In this document: one piece after another, positions 30,068-38,371 of the stretch
Numbering within the stretch: the first letter of the stretch is position 1
Layout of the letters: each line of letters starts with the position of its first letter
Source of the DNA: Streptomyces coacervatus
GTDB lineage: Bacteria; Actinomycetota; Actinomycetes; Streptomycetales; Streptomycetaceae
Direction of reading: 5' to 3'
DNA length: 64,000 nucleotides
Assembly (NCBI RefSeq): GCF_029223485.1
Contig: NZ_JARHTP010000033.1
Location: 1 to 64,000 of the forward strand
Translations under genes and position numbers: made by a program
Notes under the pieces: model-generated
What the model was told of the DNA's origin: nothing
Databases searched by the model: none
Seen by the model: the letters and a program-made list of their open reading frames with translations, nothing else

Positions 30068-30910
30068 ATGGCCACGACCCGCGTCCCCCTGCGCCGCGCC
30101 GCCGACTACACCGTCCTCGGCGTCCTGGCATTCATCTTCGTACTCCCCGTCCTGTACCTGCTCCTGGGCAGCCTCAAGCCCTCCGACGAGGTACTGAACG
30201 GCCTGACCGGCTTCCTCCCCACCCACCTGACGTTCGCCAACTACGCGCACGTCCTCGACGCCCTGAACTCCGACAGCACCGGCTACTTCTGGCGCTTCAT
30301 GGGCATCTCGCTGCTCGTCGCGTTCGTGGTCGTGACGGGCGGGCTGTTCGTCAACTCGATGGCGGCGTACGGCATGTCACGGCTGAAGTGGCGGGGCCGG
30401 GAGGCCGTCTTCACTCTCGTCCTGCTGCTGATGCTGGTGCCGTTCGAGTCGGTGGCGGTGCCGCTGTTCTACATGTTCAACGGCCAGCGCAACACGGTCT
30501 TCATCCAGGCGGTCCCGTTCATCGCCAACGCCTTCTCGGTCTACCAGTTCCACACGTTCTTCGGGAAGATCCCGCCGAGCATCGAGGAGGCCGCCCGCCT
30601 CGACGGCGCCGGGCCCTGGCGCACCTTCTTCGCGATCATCGTCCCGATGTCGAAGCCGGCGTTCGCCTCGGTCGCCATCCTCACCTTCCTCACCCAGTGG
30701 GGCTCGTTCCTGTGGCCGGTCCTGATGGTCTCCGACCCGTCAGTCCGTCCGCTCCCCCTGGAGATGAGCGTCTTCCAGGGCCAGCAGCCCCCGGACTGGG
30801 GCCAGATCCTCGCCTTCGGCGTCCTGCTGGTCCTGCCTGTCCTGGTCGTCTTCGCCTTCTTCCAGCGCTGGTTCGTCCAAGGCGTCGCGAGCTCCGCGGT
30901 CAAGGGGTGA
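30068..30910 (+). CDS. ABC sugar permease (MalG type)
   Basis: A 280-aa permease with six membrane helices (YTVLGVLAFIFVLPVLYLLL first). The EAA motif EEAARLDGAGPWRTFFAIIVP lies at about 177-197, and the C-terminal FFQRWFVQGVASSAVKG is typical of MalG-type subunits. ATG at 30068, 8 bp after the partner permease stop, so the pair is cotranscribed. Its stop is embedded in a hairpin. Confidence 0.92.
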   Translation: MATTRVPLRRAADYTVLGVLAFIFVLPVLYLLLGSLKPSDEVLNGLTGFLPTHLTFANYAHVLDALNSDSTGYFWRFMGISLLVAFVVVTGGLFVNSMAAYGMSRLKWRGREAVFTLVLLLMLVPFESVAVPLFYMFNGQRNTVFIQAVPFIANAFSVYQFHTFFGKIPPSIEEAARLDGAGPWRTFFAIIVPMSKPAFASVAILTFLTQWGSFLWPVLMVSDPSVRPLPLEMSVFQGQQPPDWGQILAFGVLLVLPVLVVFAFFQRWFVQGVASSAVKG

Positions 30911-30923
30911 GCACCTGCTCACC
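30906..30923. terminator. Hairpin at the permease stop codon
   Basis: GGTGAGC-ACCT-GCTCACC forms a 7-bp stem that includes the permease TGA. It stands in the 39-bp gap between convergent genes and can serve both. Confidence 0.55.
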
Positions 30924-30949
30924 GGCTCCGAGCACCAGGAACGGCGGCG

Positions 30950-32389
30950 TCACTCCCCGGCACCCGCCCCGCTGCCCGGCACCCCGCCCACCGTGAACCC
31001 GATCACCGCTCCGCCCCCGTCCCGCTGCAGCGCGAACGGCGCACCGCCGTGCGCCATCGCGACCTCCCGCACGATCGACAGGCCCAGCCCGGAACCGGGC
31101 AGGGAGCGGGCGTCGGCCGCGCGGTAGAAGCGGTCGAAGATGCGGATCAGGTCGGTGTCGGCGATTCCGGGGCCGCGATCGAGGATCTCGACACGGACCG
31201 TGCCGGGCCGGGCGGGCCCGAAGACGGCGATCTCGATGGGCCCGGTGCCGTCACGGTCGAACTTGGCCGCGTTCTCGACAAGGTTGGAGATCGCGCGCTG
31301 GAGCATTCCGGGGCGGCCGTCGGTCGTCGTGTCGCCGCTCACGCGGACCGTGACCTCCCGTCCGCTGCGGCGCCGGGCGAGCCCCGCGACGTCCTCGGCG
31401 ATGTCCGCGAGGTCGACCCGCTGCGGCGGCTCGGTGTCGGACTGCCCGGCCGCCAGGTCCACCAGCTCATTGACCAGGTCGGTCAGTTCGCGCGCCTCCT
31501 GGCTCAGGTCCGCGACCAGGTCGTCGCGGGTGGCCGGGGGGAGTTCGTCGATCCGGCGCAGCAGGGAGATGTTCGTACGGAGCGAGGTGAGCGGCGTACG
31601 GAGTTCATGGCCCGCGTCCTGGACCAGGCGGCGCTGGTCCTCCTCCGACTGGGCGAGGCGGCCCAGCATCCGGTCGAAGGCACGGCCGAGGCGGCCCACC
31701 TCGTCGTAGCCGGTGACGGGCACCTCGATGCCGAGCCGCCGGGTGCGGGCGACGTCCTCCGCGGCCGAGGTCAGGATGATCAGCCGGCGGGTGATGCGCC
31801 GCGCCAGCCACCAGCCGAACAGGCCCGCGGCGGTGACGACCGCGGCCATCAGGATCAGCGTCCGCTGCTGCAGCGCCCGCAGCAGATCCTCGGTGTCGGA
31901 GAACTCCTGCGCGACCTGCACCGCGCCTCGCTTGCCGCCGAGGGAGACGGTCGCGATGCGGTAGACGTCCGCGTCGACGCTGACGTCCTTGTGCTCCTCC
32001 GTCTTGCCCGAGACCTCGTCGGCCGCGACCGCCCGGTCGTGGCGCGTCACGGGCAGCCCCGGGCTGCCGGCGTCGACGACCTTGCCGTCCGGCCCCAGCA
32101 CCTGCACATCCGTGCGCGCGGGCCGCACGATGTCGTGGCCCGGTGCCGAGGAGGAGAAGTCGTCCGTCGTCATCCGGTGCTGGCGCACCTCGTCGACCAG
32201 GTCCTGCACGACCTGGTCGAACACGGACTCCTGGTCCACCCGGACCAGCCGGGCCGCGGCGCTGTACGACAGCACACCGACCAGCAGCGTGACGGCCGCG
32301 GTGACCGCCGCGAACGACACCGCGAACGTGGTGCGCAGGGAGACCAGCCCGGGCCGCCGTCTGGCCAGCAGCCGCCTGAGCCGGCTCAC
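30950..32389 (-). CDS. Sensor histidine kinase (MprB-like)
   Basis: A 479-aa kinase. Membrane helices lie at about 22-45 and 175-200 and flank an extracellular sensor region. A HAMP domain follows (RRITRRLIILTSAAEDV). The H box HELRTPLTSLRTN lies near 260, the N box NLVENAAKFD near 368, and the G boxes GPGIADTDLIRIFDRF and GSGLGLSIVRE near the end. It autophosphorylates on His and passes phosphate to the response regulator encoded just upstream; the regulator's TGA directly abuts this GTG start (TGAGTG), so the two are coupled. The signal is unknown; relatives sense envelope stress. Confidence 0.92.
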   Translation of the reverse strand: MSRLRRLLARRRPGLVSLRTTFAVSFAAVTAAVTLLVGVLSYSAAARLVRVDQESVFDQVVQDLVDEVRQHRMTTDDFSSSAPGHDIVRPARTDVQVLGPDGKVVDAGSPGLPVTRHDRAVAADEVSGKTEEHKDVSVDADVYRIATVSLGGKRGAVQVAQEFSDTEDLLRALQQRTLILMAAVVTAAGLFGWWLARRITRRLIILTSAAEDVARTRRLGIEVPVTGYDEVGRLGRAFDRMLGRLAQSEEDQRRLVQDAGHELRTPLTSLRTNISLLRRIDELPPATRDDLVADLSQEARELTDLVNELVDLAAGQSDTEPPQRVDLADIAEDVAGLARRRSGREVTVRVSGDTTTDGRPGMLQRAISNLVENAAKFDRDGTGPIEIAVFGPARPGTVRVEILDRGPGIADTDLIRIFDRFYRAADARSLPGSGLGLSIVREVAMAHGGAPFALQRDGGGAVIGFTVGGVPGSGAGAGE

Positions 32390-33109
32390 TCAGTCCTCCC
32401 GCAGCACGTAACCCACACCGCGCACCGTGTGGATCAGGGCCGGAGTGCCCGGCTCGTCGAGCTTGCGGCGCAGATAGCCGACGTACACGGCGAGGTTCTT
32501 GGAGCCAGGCCCGAAGTCATAGCCCCAGATACGGTCGTAGATGGTCGAGTGATCAAGAACAATTCCGGCATTCCGCACGAGCAGCTCCAGCAGCTCGAAC
32601 TCGGTGCGTGTCAGCTCCAGCTCGCGGTCGCCGCGCCAGGCGCGCCGCGCCTGCACGTCCATGCGCAGTCCGGCGGCCTCGATCTGCCGGTCGGAGGCCG
32701 GCGGCGGCTCCTTCGGCACGTCGGCCACGGCCCCGGTGTCCGGGCTGGTCCGGCGCAGCAGCGCGCGCAGCCGCGCGAAGACCTCCTCGACGTCGAACGG
32801 CTTGACCACGTAGTCGTCGGCGCCCGCGTCCAGGCCCGCGATACGGTCCGCCGTCTCGACGAGCGCGGTGAGCATGAGGATCGGCGTGCGGTCGCCCTCG
32901 GCGCGCAGCACCCGGCAGACCTGGAGGCCGTCGATGCCGGGCATCATCACGTCCAGCAGGAGCACGTCCGGCGGGGTCTTGTGGGCCTGCGCCAGCGCCT
33001 CGACGCCGTCGGCGACCGCGGTGACCTGGTAGCCCTCCAAGCTCAGGGCCCGTTCCAGGGCATGACGGATGGCGCGGTCGTCTTCGGCGAGCAGCACAGT
33101 CTGGGGCAC
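32390..33109 (-). CDS. OmpR-family response regulator (MprA-like)
   Basis: A 239-aa regulator. The receiver domain spans residues 1-120 with acidic pair ED at 9-10, phosphoacceptor LLLDVMMPG (Asp near 53) and KPF (Lys near 103). After a Pro-rich linker the winged-helix domain runs from about 145 (LELTRTEFELLELLVRNAG through YVGYLRRKLDEPG to HTVRGVGYVLRED). GTG at 33109. First gene of the two-gene leftward operon; it diverges from the AraC-type gene 193 bp away. Confidence 0.93.
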   Translation of the reverse strand: MPQTVLLAEDDRAIRHALERALSLEGYQVTAVADGVEALAQAHKTPPDVLLLDVMMPGIDGLQVCRVLRAEGDRTPILMLTALVETADRIAGLDAGADDYVVKPFDVEEVFARLRALLRRTSPDTGAVADVPKEPPPASDRQIEAAGLRMDVQARRAWRGDRELELTRTEFELLELLVRNAGIVLDHSTIYDRIWGYDFGPGSKNLAVYVGYLRRKLDEPGTPALIHTVRGVGYVLRED

Positions 33110-33302
33110 GCACCCAGTGTGCCAAGGCCTCCTCCGGTTCAGCCGAGTCGGCCGGGCTACGATCAGCCTTTTTACCTCGCTCTCACCGTCACAGAGGCAA
33201 CCGGAGACGTACGCCTACCGTCTTCTCACCTAGGCCGTCGCTCCCGTAGCCGCGCCCCGCGCGTTCCGCCGACTGTCAGTGCCGGACCGTACGCTCCCTT
33301 CC

Positions 33303-34115
33303 ATGGCCGCCCCACGCCGTGACACCAGAGGCATCGTCGCCCCCGCGGACTTCCTCGCGCGCGTGGACTTCCGCCGCCCCGAGCCCGCCGAGCCGCTGCG
33401 CAGCCATATCGAGCACTACTGGCTGATCGACTGGGACCTGCCGGAGCCATACGTCTCGCAGGTGGTCCCGCACCCGGCCGTCCACATCGTCTTCCAGCAG
33501 TTCGAGAGCCAGGAACCCTTCGTCGAGGTCGCGGGCGTCCAGCAGGGCCTGTTCACCCAGAAACTGGAGGGGCGGGGACGGGTGTGCGGCATCAAATTCC
33601 GGCCCGGCGCCTTCCGCCCCTTCGCACCCGGGCAGGCGGTGAGCGAGTGGACGGGCCGCCGGATCCACTTCCCCGAGGCCTTCCCGACGGCCAACTGCAC
33701 GGCCGTCCTCACCCCGGACGACGAGGACGCCCGAATCGCCGCACTGGACACCTTCCTGCTCTCCCTCTCCCCCCGCCCCGACCCCCAGGCCGACCTCGCC
33801 ATGACCCTGGTCGACCGCATCCGCACCGACCGCACGATCCGCCGCGTCGCCGACTTCGCCCGCACCGAGGGGATGTCCGTACGACTGCTGCAGCGCCTGT
33901 TCGCCGGGTACGTCGGCGTCGGCCCGAAGTGGGTCATCCTGCGCTACCGCATCCATGAGGCCCTGGAGCGCGCGGAGGCCGAGCGGGACGTGGACTGGGC
34001 GGGCCTGGCGGCCGACCTCGGCTATGCCGACCAGGCCCATCTGGTACGGGACTTCACGGCGACGGTGGGGGTGCCGCCCACGGCCTATGCGGCCGCCGTA
34101 CGGTCCTCCGGGTAG
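33303..34115 (+). CDS. AraC-family regulator with N-terminal sensor domain
   Basis: A 270-aa protein. The N-terminal half (about 10-150) has the pattern IEHYWLIDWDLPEPYVSQVVPHPAV and GIKFRPGAFRPFAP, as in AraC proteins with a DUF6597-type sensor. The C-terminal double HTH runs from about 175 (VADFARTEGMSVRLLQRLFA, then GLAADLGYADQAHLVRDF). I prefer ATG 33303; a GTG at 33279 adds eight residues. The MFS exporter gene follows by 65 bp, but with its own promoter, so regulation of the exporter is only suggested. Confidence 0.85.
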   Translation: MAAPRRDTRGIVAPADFLARVDFRRPEPAEPLRSHIEHYWLIDWDLPEPYVSQVVPHPAVHIVFQQFESQEPFVEVAGVQQGLFTQKLEGRGRVCGIKFRPGAFRPFAPGQAVSEWTGRRIHFPEAFPTANCTAVLTPDDEDARIAALDTFLLSLSPRPDPQADLAMTLVDRIRTDRTIRRVADFARTEGMSVRLLQRLFAGYVGVGPKWVILRYRIHEALERAEAERDVDWAGLAADLGYADQAHLVRDFTATVGVPPTAYAAAVRSSG

Positions 34116-34144
34116 GCGGGGAGCGCGCGCCCGACCAAATCCCC

Positions 34145-34173
34145 TTGACGGACAAGGACCCCGCCCGGATATT
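34145..34173 (+). promoter_or_regulatory. Housekeeping-type promoter giving a leaderless MFS mRNA
   Basis: TTGACG at 34145-34150 and GATATT at 34168-34173 are separated by 17 bp. The predicted start point falls about 7 bases later, at or next to the GTG at 34181. This argues that the upstream in-frame TTG at 34145 is promoter, not coding DNA. Confidence 0.6.
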
Positions 34174-34180
34174 TATCTGC

Positions 34181-35590
34181 GTGACGCAGACTCTTCGTAA
34201 CGCAACAGAAAGACCCGCCCTCCCCTCCCGCGCCCGCTGGGCCGTCCTGGCCGTCGTCCTCGCCGCCGACGTCCTCGACCTCCTCGACGCGACGATCACC
34301 AACATCGCCGCCCCCACCATCACGCGAGACCTCGGCGGCGGCGCGAGCCTCGTGCAGTGGCTCGGCGCCTCCTACGCCCTCGCGCTCGGGGTACTGCTGG
34401 TCCCCGGCGGCCGGCTCGGCGACAAGTACGGGCGCCGGCGGCTGTTCCTGACCGGACTCGCCGGGTTCGTCGCCGCCTCGCTGGCCTGCGGGCTCGCCCC
34501 GAACCCGACCGCACTCGTCGTCGCCCGGCTGGTCCAGGGCGCGTTCGGGGCCCTCGTCATCCCGCAGGGCTTCGGCATCCTCGGCGCGACCTGGCCGGGA
34601 GAGGAGATCGGCAAGGCGTTCAGCCTGTTCGGGCCCGTCATGGGCCTGTCCGCGGTCGGCGGCCCGATCCTCGCCGGTTTCCTCGTCGACGCGGACCTCG
34701 CCGGACTCGGCTGGCGCCCCATGTTCCTGATCAACCTGCTGCTCGGCGGCGCCGCCCTGCTCGCCGCCGCCCGGCTGCTCCCCCGCGACTGCGGCGACCC
34801 GTCCGTCTCCGTCGACGGCCCCGGCTCCGCGCTCCTCGCGGGCGCCATGCTCGGCCTGCTCGGCGGCCTCATCGACGGCTCGGCGTCCGGCTGGAGCCCC
34901 CGCCCCCTCGCCCTGCTCCTCCTCGGCCTCGCCCTGTTCGCCGCCTTCTGCCACCGCCAGCGCACCGCCGCCGAGCCCCTGATCCGCCCGACCCTCCTCC
35001 ACAACCGCGGCTTCACCTCGGGCCTGATCCTCGGCGTCCTCGCCTTCGCCGCGGTCGCCGGCCTCCTCTACGTCGTCTCCCTCCACCTCCAACGAGGCCT
35101 CGGCCGCTCCCCCGCCGGCACCGCACTCGCCCTGATCCCGCTGTCCGCGGGCATCGTCGTCGCATCCATCGCCTGCTACCGGCTGATCCACACCCACGGC
35201 CGACGGCTCGTCGTCGCCGGACTACTGCTGATCCTGGCCGGCTGCGGCTGCCTGGCACTCCTGCCCGACTCGTCCGGCTGGGCCCTCGTCCCACCCCTCC
35301 TCCTGACCGGCCTCGGCATGGGCACCTGCTTCGGCACCGTCTACGACGTCACCATCGGCGACATCGCCCCCGACGAGGCGGGCAGCGCAAGCGGCTCGCT
35401 CAACGCGGTGCAACAGCTCGCCAACGCCATCGGGGCAGCAGCCGTAACAACCGTATATTTCAAGGCAGTTGACGACGGCGAGACCCACGCTCTGCTCGCA
35501 AGCCTCACCGTGGTCGCCGCGACGGTCACCCTGTGCCTGCCCCTCGTACGACTGCTGCCGCGCAAGGCGCAGGCCGAGCAGCACCACTAA
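34181..35590 (+). CDS. MFS drug exporter (DHA2/EmrB-QacA type)
   Basis: A 469-aa membrane protein with about fourteen helices. It has motif A (GGRLGDKYGRRRLFLTGLAG) after helix 2 and motif D1 at the start (LDLLDATITNIAAPTI), both marks of the DHA2 proton antiporters that export drugs and dyes. I set the start at GTG 34181 because the promoter occupies the DNA before it. The stop TAA overlaps the stop TAG of the convergent oxidoreductase gene. Substrate unknown. Confidence 0.9.
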   Translation: MTQTLRNATERPALPSRARWAVLAVVLAADVLDLLDATITNIAAPTITRDLGGGASLVQWLGASYALALGVLLVPGGRLGDKYGRRRLFLTGLAGFVAASLACGLAPNPTALVVARLVQGAFGALVIPQGFGILGATWPGEEIGKAFSLFGPVMGLSAVGGPILAGFLVDADLAGLGWRPMFLINLLLGGAALLAAARLLPRDCGDPSVSVDGPGSALLAGAMLGLLGGLIDGSASGWSPRPLALLLLGLALFAAFCHRQRTAAEPLIRPTLLHNRGFTSGLILGVLAFAAVAGLLYVVSLHLQRGLGRSPAGTALALIPLSAGIVVASIACYRLIHTHGRRLVVAGLLLILAGCGCLALLPDSSGWALVPPLLLTGLGMGTCFGTVYDVTIGDIAPDEAGSASGSLNAVQQLANAIGAAAVTTVYFKAVDDGETHALLASLTVVAATVTLCLPLVRLLPRKAQAEQHH

Positions 35591-36477
35591 GGAATGAGCA
35601 CCAACCGGCCGCGCACCCCACCCTCCGCAAGGCGGGCGTGCGCCTTCACCGCCTCCTCAAGGGCGTACGTCTCGGCCACCCGCAGCGTCAGCGCACCCTC
35701 GTCGACCAGCGCCACCAGCTCGGCCAGCCGCGCCCCGTCGGCGCTCACCTCGACCGCACCGGTCCGCACGCCGCGCACCGCCGCCGGGGCCGCCTGCGGG
35801 ATGACTCCGACATAGACGCCCCCGTCCCGCACCCACTCCAGCGCCGCCTCCCCGAGGACCGCCGCATCCAGCACGGCATCGACACTGCCCGCCCCGACCG
35901 CACCGTCCACGAAGTACGCGGCGCCCAGAGACCGCACGAACTCCTCGTCGTCCTTCCTGGCCAGCGCGGTCACCGCAATCCCCCGGCGCGCGGCGAGCTG
36001 GACGGCGAACCCACCGACCGCGCCCGCGGCACCGGTGACCAGCAGCGACTGCCCCTCCCCCAACTCCAGCAGATCCAGGGCCTGTACGGCGGTCAGGGCG
36101 TTCAGCGGCAGCGTCGCCGCGTGCACGGCGTCGACCGTGGCCGGCGCCTTCGCCACCGCGTCCGTGTCGACCACGACGTACTCGGCGTGCGTACCCAGCG
36201 GCTTCACCATGCCGTAGTCCAACGCCACCACCTCGTCGCCGACACTCCAGGCCGTGGCCACGCCCGTCGCGTCCACCGTCCCGGCGACGTCCCAGCCGAG
36301 CCCGATCTGCTTGCCCCCGCCACCGAAGACGCCCTGCCGCACCCCCGCGTCCACCGGGTTCAGCACGGCTGCCGCGACCTTGATCCGCACCTGCCGCGCG
36401 GCCGGCTCGGGTACCTCGGTCTCCACGACCTCCACGACCTCCGGACGGCCGAAGGTCCTCACCACCGCAGCACGCAT
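35587..36477 (-). CDS. Zinc-free MDR oxidoreductase (quinone reductase-like)
   Basis: A 296-aa medium-chain dehydrogenase/reductase. The GroES-like N-terminal half has LNPVDAGVRQG and LGWDVAGTV; the Rossmann half has the NADPH motif LLVTGAAGAVGGFAVQLAARRG near 150. Zinc-ligand cysteines are absent, so it belongs with the NADPH quinone oxidoreductases. ATG at 36477. It diverges from an HxlR regulator, the classic arrangement for redox or electrophile response, and overlaps the MFS stop at its 3' end. Confidence 0.88.
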   Translation of the reverse strand: MRAAVVRTFGRPEVVEVVETEVPEPAARQVRIKVAAAVLNPVDAGVRQGVFGGGGKQIGLGWDVAGTVDATGVATAWSVGDEVVALDYGMVKPLGTHAEYVVVDTDAVAKAPATVDAVHAATLPLNALTAVQALDLLELGEGQSLLVTGAAGAVGGFAVQLAARRGIAVTALARKDDEEFVRSLGAAYFVDGAVGAGSVDAVLDAAVLGEAALEWVRDGGVYVGVIPQAAPAAVRGVRTGAVEVSADGARLAELVALVDEGALTLRVAETYALEEAVKAHARLAEGGVRGRLVLIP

Positions 36478-36563
36478 GACTGTCAACTCCCTTGAAATCA
36501 CAAGCTGTTCGCCGTTTCCGGCTCCTCGACTGCCTGCAACCCTAGGAAGAGCTACTATCCATT

Positions 36564-36577
36564 GGTAAGTAGTTACC
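36564..36577. promoter_or_regulatory. Candidate HxlR operator
   Basis: GGTAA-GTAG-TTACC is a perfect 5-bp inverted repeat in the 131-bp region between the divergent oxidoreductase and HxlR genes. HxlR dimers bind such short palindromes. Confidence 0.6.
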
Positions 36578-36608
36578 TGAGAGTGCGTACGTACCCCGGA
36601 GGGAAGCC

Positions 36609-37019
36609 ATGGCGACCATGACCGCGGCCCAGCGGCGCGAACAGGCACGCGTCGAGTACGACGCATTCATCAAGAGCTGCCCCACCAACCAGCTCCTCGG
36701 CCGCCTCAGCGACAAGTGGGTCAGCCTGGTCGTCGCCGCCCTCTCCACCGGCGGCTCCCTGCGCTACAGCGACCTCACCCGCAAGATCGCCGGCGTCAGC
36801 CCGAAGATGCTGACTCAGACGCTGCGCACCCTGGAACGCGACGGCATCCTCACCCGCACCGTCACCCCGTCGGTCCCGGTCCGCGTCGACTACGAACTCA
36901 CCCCGCTGGGCAGCAGCCTCGCCCTGCTCCTGACCGCGGTGAAGCACTGGGCAGAGACCCACATCGAGGAAGTCCACGAGGCCCGCGAGCACTACGACGC
37001 GCTCAACGACGGCATCTAG
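36609..37019 (+). CDS. HxlR-family transcriptional regulator
   Basis: A 136-aa winged-helix protein with the HxlR pattern: a single Cys in KSCPTNQLLGRLSDKWV (about 24-40), RYSDLTRKIAGVSPKMLTQT (about 56-75) and RTLERDGILTRTV. YELTPLGSSL marks the wing end. Family members with this Cys sense aldehydes, quinones or disulphide stress. GGAGG precedes the ATG at 36609. Its stop lies beside the palindromic element. Confidence 0.9.
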   Translation: MATMTAAQRREQARVEYDAFIKSCPTNQLLGRLSDKWVSLVVAALSTGGSLRYSDLTRKIAGVSPKMLTQTLRTLERDGILTRTVTPSVPVRVDYELTPLGSSLALLLTAVKHWAETHIEEVHEAREHYDALNDGI

Positions 37020-37022
37020 GCC

Positions 37023-37203
37023 CTAGGCCGTGTCCGCAAAGTCCCGCCTGCGCCGCGACGCCTGGCACGCACTCTCGCCGCACCGGGCGAAGCCCCAAGT
37101 ACATCCAGTACGTAGGTCTCCGCCCGGCACGCCGAGAGCACGCACCAGACGCCGCGACGCCCGCCCTCCGGGCGGACGACGGGACTTTACGGACACGACC
37201 TAG
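37023..37203. mobile_element. Palindromic MITE-like element bounded by CTAG
   Basis: The ends GGCCGTGTCCGCAAAGTCCCG and the complement of CGGGACTTTACGGACACGACC differ at 2 of 21 positions. The inner halves (GCGCCGCGACGCCTGGCACG versus CACCAGACGCCGCGACGCC) also pair, so nearly all 181 bp fold into one long imperfect hairpin. CTAG stands at each end (37023-37026, 37200-37203), fitting a YTAR-type target duplication as in IS5-group elements. There is no transposase frame. It is inserted exactly between two stop codons, and the right CTAG carries the MarR stop. Confidence 0.7.
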
Positions 37204-37673
37204 ACGTCACCGGCCCGCAGCCGCGTGACCTGCTCCGCGCTGAACTCCACCGTGCGCCTCATATGCCCGATCACCACGGCGAGTTCGGCGTCGTCCAGCT
37301 CCTCGAAGAGCGCGGACCAGCCGCCGCCGAGCCGGTCCCACATCCGCCCGAACTCGGCGATCCGCTCCGGCACGGTCACCACGAGCACCCGCCGCCGGTC
37401 GCCCGCGTCCCGCTCCCGTACGACGTAACCCGCCTTCTCCAGCCGGTCCACCAACCGCGTCGCCGACCCGGTCGTCAGCCCCGTCATCTCGGCGATCCGG
37501 CCACTCGTCACCGGCCCGCCCTCCAGCGTCAGCAGGTTCAGACACTGCAGATCGGTGGGATGCAGCCCCAGATGGTCGGCGACGGCCTGGTTGAAGAGGG
37601 CGTACGAGGCCATGTAGCGACGCGAGACACCGGCCAGCTCGTCGAGCAGCCGCTCACGCACGTCCCCGGCCAT
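37200..37673 (-). CDS. MarR-family transcriptional regulator
   Basis: A 157-aa MarR protein. Winged-helix core: HPTDLQCLNLLTLEGGPVTS (about 37-56), EMTGLTTGSATRLVDRLEKAG (recognition helix) and RRVLVVTVPE (wing). N- and C-terminal helices form the dimer. ATG at 37673 behind GGGGAGCGAGG; another ATG 24 bases upstream is in frame. Its stop TAG lies inside the right CTAG of the palindromic element, so the element landed at the very end of this gene. Targets unknown. Confidence 0.9.
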   Translation of the reverse strand: MAGDVRERLLDELAGVSRRYMASYALFNQAVADHLGLHPTDLQCLNLLTLEGGPVTSGRIAEMTGLTTGSATRLVDRLEKAGYVVRERDAGDRRRVLVVTVPERIAEFGRMWDRLGGGWSALFEELDDAELAVVIGHMRRTVEFSAEQVTRLRAGDV

Positions 37674-37728
37674 GCCTCGCTCCCCTACCGTCTTCATCTG
37701 CGCCGTGCAGAGATCGTACGACGCAACA

Positions 37729-38199
37729 CTAGAAGTAGTACTCGTCACCTGTGTCGAGGACGAGCACCCGCTCCCGACCGGCCTTCCGGCTGCCGTCGAC
37801 CACTCCGGCGCTCCACTCCGTGCCGATCTCCACCAGCACCTCGGACGGCGCACCCCGCAGCCGCAGCCGCACCTCGATCTGCTCACCCACGGCACCGGCG
37901 GCCAGCGCCCCCACCCGGCACAGCATCACCCGCGGCCCCGACCGCACACACCCGGCCGGCAGCAGCTGTCCGTTCTCCGGCGCCACCGACCAGCTCAGCC
38001 GCACCGTCGCCTCCGGCACCGCGGACGGCCCGTGATTGCGCGGCGTGAGCCGCAGGTCCACCTGGCCACCGGTCATGGAGACGACCCCGTGATACGACAG
38101 ACCGGCCACAGGAGCCCCGTCGGCACCGCTCGGCGGAGCCGCCGTCACCACCACCCCCAAGGCGGCCGCCCCGACGGCAAGAACCCGCATCCTCCGCAT
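37729..38199 (-). CDS. Secreted protein with immunoglobulin-like (DUF11-type) domain
   Basis: A 156-aa exported protein. Signal peptide MRRMRVLAVGAAALGVVVTA with cleavage near SGADG. The mature part has the beta-sandwich pattern of repeat-type surface domains (VDLRLTPRNHGPSAVPEATV, LPAGCVRSGPRVMLCRVGAL, where two Cys may pair). Function unknown; probably a wall or extracellular structural module. Start ATG 38199 behind AAGGGTGG; a GTG at 38214 is possible. Confidence 0.7.
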   Translation of the reverse strand: MRRMRVLAVGAAALGVVVTAAPPSGADGAPVAGLSYHGVVSMTGGQVDLRLTPRNHGPSAVPEATVRLSWSVAPENGQLLPAGCVRSGPRVMLCRVGALAAGAVGEQIEVRLRLRGAPSEVLVEIGTEWSAGVVDGSRKAGRERVLVLDTGDEYYF

Positions 38200-38272
38200 A
38201 CCGCCACCCTTCACTCCACCCGGTCGTACGGATGTATCCCACGCGGACCACGGGGCAGGCGCCGTCCATCAG

Positions 38273-38352
38273 GTGACAGCGCATCTGCTGTGACCGCACA
38301 TCGGCCGGTGACAGCACATCTGCCGGTGACCGCAGGCAGGCCGGTGAAGGCA
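38273..38352. repeat. 18-bp minisatellite upstream of the YnfA-like gene
   Basis: Four to five degenerate units of the form GTGACMGCACATCTGCCG run head to tail directly before the YnfA-like gene. They end 20 bp before its ATG and would lie in its promoter or leader. Confidence 0.6.
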
Positions 38353-38371
38353 GCCATGCCAAGCTGCGGAC

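Noticed and set aside
31049..33322. 757-codon open frame on the plus strand
   Set aside because: Antisense to the histidine kinase and response regulator genes, both of which have complete family motifs.
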